Source: UBA5359 sp028699365 [NCBI: bacterium]
GTDB taxonomy: Bacteria; UBP13; UBA5359
Direction: 5' to 3'
NCBI GenBank assembly: GCA_028699365.1
Contig: JAQVUQ010000225.1
Span: forward strand, 1 to 5,156
DNA: 5,156 nt
Made by a program: the position numbers and the translations under genes. How positions within the stretch are numbered: the stretch's first letter is position 1; every line of letters starts with the position of its first letter. The notes beneath the pieces are model-generated. The model did not search any database and was not told the DNA's origin. It saw nothing but the letters and a program-made list of their open reading frames with translations. This document shows, piece after piece, positions 1-5,156 of this stretch.

Positions 1-2
1 AA

Positions 3-59
3 GGGTCAGGTGTTTACATTCATCATTCTTTCAGAACGCTAAATGTCAACACCAGACCC
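3..59. repeat. Imperfect inverted repeat, REP/MITE-like hairpin
   Basis: The left arm (3-20, GGGTCAGGTGTTTACATT) pairs with the right arm (42-59, AATGTCAACACCAGACCC) at 16 of 18 positions around a 21-nt loop. The two mispairs are 8/54 and 15/47. A long stem with internal mispairs beginning with GGGTC is the layout of REP-type palindromes that are mobilised by Y1/RAYT transposases (REP-associated tyrosine transposases), and GGGTCAGGT-type ends are familiar from dispersed repeats in environmental genomes. That family assignment is from memory and inference. No transposase is visible here. It could also act as a terminator for a gene further left, but no T-tract follows the right arm. Confidence 0.6.
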
Positions 60-64
60 CCGAA

Positions 65-107
65 GGGCTAAAACGCTAATATGCTAAACAACTAAATAGC
101 TGAAATT
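65..107 (+). repeat. GCTAA-rich degenerate short repeat in the gcvT leader
   Basis: Between the hairpin and the ribosome binding site the sequence cycles through GCTAAA, GCTAAT, GCTAAA, ACTAAA and GCTGAAA at roughly 7-10 base intervals, and one more GCTAAA lies in the hairpin loop at 39-43. This is a low-complexity, AT-rich tract. It contains TAATAT at 77-82, which could serve as a -10 element, but no matching -35 is visible 16-19 bases upstream, so I do not call a promoter. The promoter of the three-gene block may lie left of the window. Confidence 0.4.
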
Positions 108-113
108 AGGAGG
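108..113 (+). promoter_or_regulatory. Ribosome binding site of gcvT
   Basis: A perfect AGGAGG lies 5 bases before the ATG at 119. This fixes the gcvT start, and it is the strongest ribosome binding site in the window. Confidence 0.85.
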
Positions 114-118
114 AAAGC

Positions 119-1222
119 ATGTCCGAACTGAGAAAAACACCCTTGAACGGGGTACATAAGGAAGCCAGACTGGTGGATTACGCCGGCTGGGAAATGCCCG
201 TATATTATTCCGGTATTCTGGAGGAGCATATGGCCGTTCGCCGGATAGCCGGCATGTTCGATGTCTCCCATATGGCCAAGATCATGGTGGAAGGACCGGA
301 GGCCATAGACCTGCTGCAGTTCTGCCTGACCAACAATATAGCCAGGATTGGGCCGGGGAGGGCTATTTACAGCCTGATGTGCAATCCTCAAGGCGGAGTT
401 ATCGACGATCTGATAGTTTACAGGTTTTCCGATGAAAAATACATGGTGGTAGCTAACGCCGTCAACGAGCAGAGCGTCTATTACTGGCTGGAAGGGCACT
501 TGCCCGATAAAGGCGTCTCGTTGAGCAATCTGACCGATGAGTACGCTCTCGTTACCATCCAGGGGCCTATAGCGGTTAAAATCCTCAAGCCTCTCATGAG
601 CGAGAACCCCTCCGACATGAAATATTTCGGATTCGCCTTTACCAATCTTCTGGGCCGTCCCTGTGTCGTGGCCAGAACCGGATACACCGGAGAAGACGGT
701 TTTGAAATCTTTCTGCACCGGAGCGAATGGAGCATCGAGCAGACAGAAGATCTCTGGGAGCATCTGGCAGCCGGAGGTGCCATGCCCTGCGGCCTGGGCG
801 CTCGTGATAATCTGCGCATAGAAGCCGGATACCCGCTCTACGGTCACGAGCTCAGCGATACTATAAACCCGTTGCAGGCCGGTATGGGCTGGGCGGTTAA
901 GTTCAACAAGGGTGATTTTATCGGCAGGTCAGCTCTTGAAGACGAAGAGCGCACCGAGCCGGTAGAACTGCTGGTCGGTTTCAAGATGCTGGAGAGATCC
1001 GTTCCCCGCCAGGGATATGCCATATTCAACGGCGAAGAGCAGGTGGGGCATGTCACCAGCGGGGCTTATTCTCCCGTCAGAAAAGAGGATATCGGCATGG
1101 CCTATGTCCTTGAGCCGTATGCCTCAGCCGGAATAAGGCTGGAAGCTCTGGTCAGGCAGCGCCGGTTGCCGCTGGAGATCGTATCCAAGCCTTTTGTGGA
1201 GATAAGAGCGGGAAAGGTCTGA
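119..1222 (+). CDS. gcvT: Aminomethyltransferase, glycine cleavage system T protein
   Basis: This enzyme takes the aminomethyl group carried on the lipoyl arm of GcvH, transfers the one-carbon unit to tetrahydrofolate to give 5,10-methylene-THF, and releases ammonia. It acts in the cytoplasm. The 367 residues match the usual bacterial length, so the protein is complete. Visible family blocks are the N-terminal TPLxxxH-type start with a GWEMPVYY segment (residues 7-30), FDVSHM (47-52), and GGVIDD (92-97), whose Asp pair corresponds to the region of the catalytic folate-site aspartate. Further blocks are the GYTGEDGFEI block (188-197), GLGARDNLRIEAGYPLYGHEL (225-245), and HVTSGAYSP (311-319). 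The ATG is placed by a perfect AGGAGG. Codon use is rich in ATA (10 of 22 Ile) and AGA/AGG (12 of 22 Arg). A lipoate ligase gene follows 17 bp downstream, which fits the lipoyl-dependent pathway. gcvH and gcvP are not in the window. Confidence 0.96.
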   Translation: MSELRKTPLNGVHKEARLVDYAGWEMPVYYSGILEEHMAVRRIAGMFDVSHMAKIMVEGPEAIDLLQFCLTNNIARIGPGRAIYSLMCNPQGGVIDDLIVYRFSDEKYMVVANAVNEQSVYYWLEGHLPDKGVSLSNLTDEYALVTIQGPIAVKILKPLMSENPSDMKYFGFAFTNLLGRPCVVARTGYTGEDGFEIFLHRSEWSIEQTEDLWEHLAAGGAMPCGLGARDNLRIEAGYPLYGHELSDTINPLQAGMGWAVKFNKGDFIGRSALEDEERTEPVELLVGFKMLERSVPRQGYAIFNGEEQVGHVTSGAYSPVRKEDIGMAYVLEPYASAGIRLEALVRQRRLPLEIVSKPFVEIRAGKV

Positions 1223-1239
1223 GAGGGGCCGTCCATAAT

Positions 1240-2004
1240 ATGCGTTGTCGCCTGATCGATTACAGCCTGGGAAACCTGGCGGCCAATATGTCACTGGAAG
1301 AAGCGCTGTTCGAAGCGGTGGTATCCGGTGCATCGGAACCCGTATTTCGCTTCTGGAGCAACGGTCCTGCCGTGGCCCTGGGCATATCGCAACGAGTGGG
1401 GGATATGGTTTATCCGGAGCGCTGCCGGGAAGATGGAATTCCGCTGGTGCGACGTTTCTCGGGCGGCGGTACCGTGTATCATGCCGACGGCAACCTGAAC
1501 TTTACCCTGGCGCTCCCAAATGCGAAATGCGGAATGCGGAATGCGGATTTCCAGGTCCGTTTGGGTATAAAAGCCTCTTACGATCTTATATGCGGTACCC
1601 TGGCTGATGCGCTGGCCTCTCTGGGGCTGGAAGCCGGGATGGGACAGATATCCGATGTCATGGTCAACGGGCGCAAGGTATCGGGCAATGCGCAGGCCAG
1701 ACGGCGCGGAGCGCTGCTGCATCACGGTACCGTGCTTATCGATATGGATACCCTGCCGGTGGAACGGTATCTGAAGATACCGGCTGGCGTTCATTATACA
1801 AACCATCTGGATTTTGTAACTACGCTGAGGCGCGAAGGCTACAGCGGGGGAGAAGAAGGCCTCAAACAGGCAATACTCGCCTGTTTTGCCGAGCGCTTCA
1901 AGCTGGATTTTCATGAAGACGAACCGGACAGGACGGAGTTGGAACGCTCCTCCGTTTTGCTGGAAGAGCGTTATTCAAAACCGGAATGGAACGAGCGCCG
2001 ATGA
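1240..2004 (+). CDS. Lipoate-protein ligase A family protein (short form)
   Basis: A member of the BPL/LplA/LipB catalytic fold that attaches lipoate (or octanoate) to a lysine of acceptor domains such as GcvH. The 254 residues carry RRFSGGGTVYH (71-81) followed by GNLNFT (84-89), and GRKVSGNAQ (144-152) with the expected active-site Lys146, then HHGT (161-164). The protein ends near the PEWN that normally closes the catalytic domain, so the C-terminal accessory domain of E. coli LplA (about 340 aa) is absent. There is no Cys between 118 and 215, so the catalytic Cys of LipM-type octanoyltransferases, which should precede the GRK block, appears missing. This favours a ligase. The start at 1240 has a GAGAGGGG motif at 1221-1228 and gives the typical N-terminus reading into ENMALxEA-like AANMSLEEA (14-22). 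Residues 94-104 are encoded by a heptamer tandem repeat. It lies 17 bp after gcvT and its stop overlaps the next start. lplA is the likely name, but I leave the symbol open. Confidence 0.9.
   Translation: MRCRLIDYSLGNLAANMSLEEALFEAVVSGASEPVFRFWSNGPAVALGISQRVGDMVYPERCREDGIPLVRRFSGGGTVYHADGNLNFTLALPNAKCGMRNADFQVRLGIKASYDLICGTLADALASLGLEAGMGQISDVMVNGRKVSGNAQARRRGALLHHGTVLIDMDTLPVERYLKIPAGVHYTNHLDFVTTLRREGYSGGEEGLKQAILACFAERFKLDFHEDEPDRTELERSSVLLEERYSKPEWNERR
1518..1545 (+). repeat. Four tandem heptamers (RAATGCG) inside the lipoate ligase gene
   Basis: The units are AAATGCG (1518-1524), AAATGCG (1525-1531), GAATGCG (1532-1538) and GAATGCG (1539-1545), followed by a partial unit. A 7-base period rotates through all three frames, and the encoded stretch NAKCGMRNADF (residues 94-104) does not look like normal family sequence. 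It sits after the TLALP segment in a loop that varies in this family. Similar AATGCGG repeats occur mainly between genes in some environmental bacteria (from memory). Confidence 0.8.
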
Positions 2005-3422
2005 GAAGTATAAAAGACGGCAGGCTGGCAGGGCTTCTCTTTGTCCTTACCCTGGCAATGAGAGGGCCGTTTATCTCTACTGTTCTCTATCACTGGGACT
2101 CAGTCCAGTTTGCCATGGGGATGATCCAATACAATGTGGCCCTGCATCAGCCCCACCCTCCCGGCTACATCCTTTACGTGGCTCTCGGCTGGGTCTTCAA
2201 CCGGTTTATCGGTGACGCCAACCTGAGCATGGTCAGCATAAGCCTGCTCTTCAGTGCGCTCTTCACCGTGGCCATATTCTACCTTGGGCGGACGATCTAT
2301 TCGCAAAAGGTCGGGCTTATAGCTGCCGTTCTGGTCCTTTTCAGTCCGTCGGCGTGGTTTCACGGAGAGGTGGCTCTTTCGTATATCGTAGAGGCCTTCA
2401 TGGTGACCGTTATCGCCTGGCTGGCTTATGGGGCGGCACCGGGAGACAAACGGCGTCTTCTCCTGCTGACACTGCTTCTGGGCCTGACCGCCGGCATCAG
2501 ACAGAATACCGGTCTCTTTCTTCTACCTTTATGGGTCTGGGCCTTATGGCGGACGGCCTTTGCGGATGGGCGTCTGAAAGTTGCGGTGGTAGCGGTCAAT
2601 GCCGCCTTGCTGGCGATGGTGGCAGCCGCCTGGGCCATACCCATGATCAAGCTTTCCGGAGGAGTGGGGGCATATCTGCAATCCATGAGTTTTGCTCTCA
2701 ACTACGGCGGGGTGGTCAGGGGCACTTCGGTCATAGATCAAGGCTTTTCCGCTGTGAAACGTAATGTTCTGTTTCAGGAAAATTACATATATTCCGGTCT
2801 GCATATCGGTATGGCGTTCCTGTTTGGAGGATTGCTCTTCCCACTGACGGGCAAGGGCTGCAACAGGCATAATCTTGCTTTTTACGTTTTATGGATTTTA
2901 CCTTCCGTGCTCTTTTACAGCTTGATCCATGTCAACCGTCCGGGACATATTTTTACTTACCTTCCTGCTCTGCTGCTTTTGACTGCCGTCTCCGTTTGGC
3001 GGTTGAGCGATTGGCTTGGCAGCAGAAGGATAGTTGTATTTTCAGTGCTCGCTGTCTATTGTCTGGCCGGTGCCGGGCTCTTCTTTCGTGGTCAACAGGA
3101 GACGTCGCTGCTTTCTCTCAGGCGGCATCAAATGCGGCTGGAGAGGGCTTTCGGTTACGTCAGGGACGAAACTGAGCCGGCAAGCACTTTGATCCTGGCA
3201 AAAGGCAGTTATCGTCATGCCCAGTATTACCTGGGGGACTATCAGGTAATTCCCGCCTACGGCCGCTGGGGAGAGGCCTTTCTGCAAAAGGGATTCAAAG
3301 CGGCGGGACCGGGAGTGCGGTGCCTGATACTCTTCGACCAGGATCTGGTCGATAAATATTCAGCCCGGCATCCCGGCACGATACCAAAGGGAACGAAGGT
3401 GCCGTATGTGTTGAGGCGGTAG
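2001..3422 (+). CDS. GT-C type membrane glycosyltransferase (GT39/DUF2723-like)
   Basis: A polytopic inner-membrane protein of 473 residues. By eye there are about ten or eleven hydrophobic segments, near residues 8-28, 76-98, 103-120, 126-144, 152-166, 170-186, 194-214, 264-284, 292-312, 317-335 and 343-363, then a roughly 110-residue soluble tail. The first extracytoplasmic loop holds HWD (31-33) and HPPGY (52-56). An acidic residue and this HPPGY-type motif are typical of GT39/PMT-like and DUF2723 enzymes, which use polyprenyl-phosphate sugar donors on the outer face of the membrane. Donor and acceptor cannot be read from the sequence. I chose the ATG at 2001 because it overlaps the ligase stop as ATGA, a common translational coupling. 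An in-frame ATG at 1986 would add five residues, and neither start has a strong ribosome binding site. It shares the AGG/ATA-tolerant codon style of the upstream genes. It could be a member of a distinct uncharacterised GT-C family. Confidence 0.8.
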   Translation: MRSIKDGRLAGLLFVLTLAMRGPFISTVLYHWDSVQFAMGMIQYNVALHQPHPPGYILYVALGWVFNRFIGDANLSMVSISLLFSALFTVAIFYLGRTIYSQKVGLIAAVLVLFSPSAWFHGEVALSYIVEAFMVTVIAWLAYGAAPGDKRRLLLLTLLLGLTAGIRQNTGLFLLPLWVWALWRTAFADGRLKVAVVAVNAALLAMVAAAWAIPMIKLSGGVGAYLQSMSFALNYGGVVRGTSVIDQGFSAVKRNVLFQENYIYSGLHIGMAFLFGGLLFPLTGKGCNRHNLAFYVLWILPSVLFYSLIHVNRPGHIFTYLPALLLLTAVSVWRLSDWLGSRRIVVFSVLAVYCLAGAGLFFRGQQETSLLSLRRHQMRLERAFGYVRDETEPASTLILAKGSYRHAQYYLGDYQVIPAYGRWGEAFLQKGFKAAGPGVRCLILFDQDLVDKYSARHPGTIPKGTKVPYVLRR

Positions 3423-3426
3423 AGAT

Positions 3427-3451
3427 CATCTGCTCGAATGATTTGCAGATG
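3427..3451. repeat. Small inverted repeat after the glycosyltransferase gene
   Basis: CATCTGC (3427-3433) and GCAGATG (3445-3451) form a perfect 7-bp stem around an 11-nt loop, starting 4 bases after the stop codon. No T-run follows, so it is a poor intrinsic terminator. Its right arm overlaps the candidate -35 of the next gene, so a repressor site or a chance hairpin is equally possible. Confidence 0.35.
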
Positions 3452-3472
3452 CTACCGTTGCAGTGGTATATT
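3443..3472 (+). promoter_or_regulatory. Candidate promoter of the DUF4062 gene
   Basis: TTGCAG (3443-3448) lies 18 bases before TATATT (3467-3472), which matches five of six bases of the sigma-70 -10 consensus and is preceded by TG one base upstream (extended -10, TGGTATATT). The -35 is weak (three of six), which the extended -10 could offset. Transcription would start near 3479, about 26 bases before the start codon. This would make the gene an independent unit rather than part of the upstream block. Confidence 0.45.
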
Positions 3473-3484
3473 AACGAAAAAATC

Positions 3485-3492
3485 AGGAAGGA
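3485..3492 (+). promoter_or_regulatory. Ribosome binding site of the DUF4062 gene
   Basis: AGGAAGGA lies 12 bases before the ATG at 3505, a longer gap than usual. The N-terminus given by this ATG begins exactly at the first strand of the domain (IGIFISS), so the start is well supported despite the spacing. Confidence 0.6.
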
Positions 3493-3504
3493 ACCGGTTT
3501 TTAT

Positions 3505-5004
3505 ATGATTCCTATTGGCATCTTCATCAGCAGCGTCCAGAAAGAGTTTACCCGGGAGCGCATGGCACTGCGGGATTATCTGCAAGGCGATCCATTGCTG
3601 CGAAAGTTTTTTGAGGTCTTTCTCTTTGAGGATATGCCGGCTGCGGATCGGCGGGCCGATGAATGTTATCTCGATGAAGTGGCTAACTGTGATATCTACC
3701 TTGGTCTATTCGGCAATGAATATGGATGGGAAGATGCGGAAGGTTGCTCTCCCACCCATAGGGAGTTCACCCGTGCCACGGAACTAGGCAAAAACCGATT
3801 GATTTATGTCAAAGGGTCCGACGATAAATTATGTCATCCGAAGATGCAGGCGCTTATCAATGAAGCGGGCTCCGAATTGATTCGCCGTCGGGTCAATTCC
3901 CCCGAAGAATTGATTGCCGCTGTTTATGCGAGTTTAGTCAAGCTTCTGGAAGATAAGGAGTTGATCCGTTTTAGTCCCTTTGATGCAACGTTTTGCCGAA
4001 ATGCCATGCTGGAGGACCTTGATTTTGAAAAGATCAATCGCTTCTTAGGCCTTGCCCGTCGAGGACGCAGTTTCCCATTGCCTGAAGATGCCGCACCTGA
4101 AGAAGTACTCACCCATCTCAATTTACTGGATGATGGGCGTCCGACTCATGCGGCCGTCTTGCTATTTGGAAAACAACCACAACGGTTTCTGATTACTTCA
4201 GAGATCAAATGTGCTCATTTTCATGGAATAGAGGTAGCCAAGCCGATCCCGTCATATCAGGTTTATAAAGGAACCGTGTTTGAACTGGTGGATCAGGCGA
4301 AGGATTTCGTTCTATCCAAAATCAATCTCTGGGTCGGCACTCGCGAAAACGGCTCCCAGGTTCCAACACGCTATGAAATTCCGCAGGAAGTCGTGGCAGA
4401 GGCCATTGTCAATGCCGTTGCTCACCGTGATTACACCAGCAATGCCAGCGTGCAGGTAATGCTCTTTGCCGACCGTTTGGAAGTCTGGAATCCCGGTACG
4501 TTGCCTCCTGCTCTCACTCTGGAAAAACTACGCCGACCTCATGCTTCGATCCCTGCCAACCCGCTGTTGGCTGAGCCGATGTACCTGACCAAATACATCG
4601 AACGCATGGGTACCGGTATTCGTGATATGATCCAGCGCTGCCGGGCGGCCGGACTGCCGGAACCGGAGATTCGTATCGATTCCGGGTTCTTTGTGCTGAC
4701 TATTCGACGCAAAATAGATGCGATAGTTTCCGTCACCCCTGAAGTCACCCCTGAAGTCACCCCCGAAGTCACCCCCGAAGTTCTGAGAATGATGCGTAAT
4801 ATGCAAGGGGAAATGTCACGAAGTGAACTCATGCAGAACTTGGGGTTAAAAGATGAGAAACATTTCCGCGAGGCATACCAGCAAGTGGGTATTGAAATTG
4901 GTCTTATTGAAATGACTATTCCATACAAGCCGACCAGCAGCAAGCAGAGATACCGTCTTACCGATAAAGGACGGAAAATCTTGAAATCTTTGAGGCCCGA
5001 ATGA
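3505..5004 (+). CDS. DUF4062 - GHKL ATPase - winged-helix protein, possible defence protein
   Basis: A soluble 499-residue protein of at least three parts. Residues 4-105 match DUF4062, a TIR-like fold: IFISSVQKEF near the start, CDIYLGLFGNEYGW (62-75), and SPTHREFTRATELGKN (82-97), with Glu87 in the conserved THREF. Residues about 160-400 match the ATP-binding region usually found behind an AlbA_2 (Schlafen-like) domain in RecG-like regulators. This shows LLFGKQP (219-225), the GHKL N-box EAIVNAVAHRD (299-309), the DRLEVWNPG box (323-331), and MGTGIRDM (368-375). An AlbA_2 domain is not seen, and DUF4062 sits in its place. Residues 410-426 are a (TPEV)4 linker. Residues 427-499 look like a winged-helix, Fic-like C-terminal DNA-binding domain. 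Such proteins are annotated only as ATP-binding proteins, and DUF4062 is frequent in STAND-type and other immune proteins. A signalling or anti-phage role is inference. Codon use differs strongly from gcvT (ATA 3 of 32 Ile; AGA/AGG 4 of 41 Arg). Confidence 0.85.
   Translation: MIPIGIFISSVQKEFTRERMALRDYLQGDPLLRKFFEVFLFEDMPAADRRADECYLDEVANCDIYLGLFGNEYGWEDAEGCSPTHREFTRATELGKNRLIYVKGSDDKLCHPKMQALINEAGSELIRRRVNSPEELIAAVYASLVKLLEDKELIRFSPFDATFCRNAMLEDLDFEKINRFLGLARRGRSFPLPEDAAPEEVLTHLNLLDDGRPTHAAVLLFGKQPQRFLITSEIKCAHFHGIEVAKPIPSYQVYKGTVFELVDQAKDFVLSKINLWVGTRENGSQVPTRYEIPQEVVAEAIVNAVAHRDYTSNASVQVMLFADRLEVWNPGTLPPALTLEKLRRPHASIPANPLLAEPMYLTKYIERMGTGIRDMIQRCRAAGLPEPEIRIDSGFFVLTIRRKIDAIVSVTPEVTPEVTPEVTPEVLRMMRNMQGEMSRSELMQNLGLKDEKHFREAYQQVGIEIGLIEMTIPYKPTSSKQRYRLTDKGRKILKSLRPE
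4732..4779 (+). repeat. Four in-frame 12-bp tandem repeats encoding (TPEV)n
   Basis: The unit GTCACCCCYGAA occurs four times without interruption (4732, 4744, 4756, 4768). Copies 1 and 2 have T and copies 3 and 4 have C at the ninth base, so the array is nearly perfect, with pairs of identical neighbours that suggest recent duplication. It encodes a proline-rich linker between the ATPase region and the C-terminal domain. Gain or loss of a unit would keep the frame. Confidence 0.95.
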
Positions 5005-5060
5005 TACAGCCGTTGGAAAAAGGATTACGATACCGCATCCAGGAAAACCTAGCATGGTAA
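5001..5060 (+). CDS. 19-codon ORF overlapping the DUF4062 gene stop (doubtful)
   Basis: An ATG at 5001 overlaps the TGA of the preceding gene as ATGA and opens 19 codons ending in TAA at 5058-5060. The peptide (MIQPLEKG start, ENLAW end) is not low complexity and looks like ordinary protein sequence. There is no clear ribosome binding site beyond the AGGCCC near 4992. It could be a translationally coupled small protein, the leftover start of a following gene cut off by a deletion, or chance. I do not recognise it. Confidence 0.2.
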   Translation: MIQPLEKGLRYRIQENLAW

Positions 5061-5069
5061 AGTGCAATT

Positions 5070-5087
5070 GCTCTGTGTTAGTAGAGC
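5070..5087 (+). other. Weak hairpin downstream of the DUF4062 gene
   Basis: GCTCT (5070-5074) pairs perfectly with AGAGC (5083-5087) around an 8-nt loop, 65 bases after the stop codon. The stem is short and is followed by CCAAGC rather than a T-run, so it is at best a poor terminator. Confidence 0.2.
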
Positions 5088-5123
5088 CCAAGCATATATA
5101 TCACAGAAAGGTTTGTTGCGGTG

Positions 5124-5153
5124 TTGCACTACACATCAACATTGTGCTATAGT
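5124..5153 (+). promoter_or_regulatory. Candidate promoter reading out of the right edge
   Basis: TTGCAC (5124-5129) lies 18 bases before TATAGT (5148-5153), which is preceded by TG one base upstream, giving the extended -10 TGCTATAGT. GCAC at 5126-5129 and GTGC at 5144-5147 form a small inverted repeat within the promoter that could be part of an operator. Together with the absence of coding sequence from 5061 to the window end, this suggests another + strand gene starts just beyond the window. Confidence 0.45.
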
Positions 5154-5156
5154 ATC

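Noticed and set aside
13-40. TTTACA (13-18) as a -35 element for gcvT
   Set aside because: The 16-19 base spacing leads to ACGCTA-like sequence with no acceptable -10.
92-847. Long 251-aa open frame on the - strand opposite gcvT
   Set aside because: It lies antisense to an unmistakable gcvT with full family motifs, no convincing family blocks are visible in its translation, and it reads as a shadow of the coding strand.
1291-1914. 207-aa open frame on the - strand opposite the lipoate ligase
   Set aside because: The + strand holds all catalytic motifs of the ligase; the antisense frame has no recognisable domain.
3505-3820. Calling the DUF4062 domain a proven NAD-cleaving TIR effector
   Set aside because: Glu87 is conserved-looking, but the sequence alone does not show that it occupies a TIR catalytic position, so only a TIR-like fold is claimed.
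4732-4779. Tandem repeats as a possible CRISPR-like or iteron array
   Set aside because: The units are 12 bp, have no spacers, and keep the reading frame of a protein linker seen in related proteins.
4539-4943. - strand open frame with a GVTS-type repeat
   Set aside because: The repeat is only the reverse complement of the 12-bp TPEV array in the DUF4062 gene.
5061-5130. AGTGCAA (5061-5067) and TTGCACT (5124-5130) as ends of a small mobile element
   Set aside because: Only 7 bp match, there are no flanking duplications that I can see, and the right copy is part of the candidate promoter; chance is likely.

Overview
The window comes from a bacterium of moderate GC content. It holds four complete genes, all on the + strand, and no RNA genes. 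Nothing fixes the taxon. The repeat types (an REP-like hairpin, GCTAA-type and AATGCGG-type short repeats) and a glycine-cleavage gene next to a short lipoate ligase would fit an environmental, possibly anaerobic bacterium such as a Chloroflexota or deltaproteobacterium-like lineage. That is a low-confidence guess.

Left part (1-3422): a 57-bp imperfect hairpin that looks like an REP/MITE-type repeat, then a GCTAA-rich leader, then three tightly packed genes. These are gcvT (aminomethyltransferase of the glycine cleavage system), a short lipoate-protein ligase A family enzyme 17 bp downstream, and a polytopic GT-C type (GT39/DUF2723-like) membrane glycosyltransferase whose start overlaps the ligase stop as ATGA. 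The first two belong together metabolically, because the H protein that works with GcvT must carry a lipoyl group. The glycosyltransferase has no obvious link to them and may only share the transcript. gcvH and gcvP are not in the window.

Right part (3423-5156): a short intergenic region with a small inverted repeat and a candidate extended -10 promoter precedes a stand-alone 499-aa gene. It has a DUF4062 (TIR-like) N-terminus, a GHKL-type ATPase region of the kind seen in Schlafen-AlbA_2/RecG-like proteins, a (TPEV)4 linker encoded by four 12-bp tandem repeats, and a C-terminal winged-helix domain. Its codon use is clearly unlike that of gcvT (ATA for Ile and AGA/AGG for Arg are rare in it and common in gcvT), which suggests independent acquisition. 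The domain layout suggests a sensor/effector or regulatory protein, possibly anti-phage, but function is unproven. The last 150 bp hold a 19-codon ORF that overlaps the gene's stop codon and a candidate promoter pointing out of the window.
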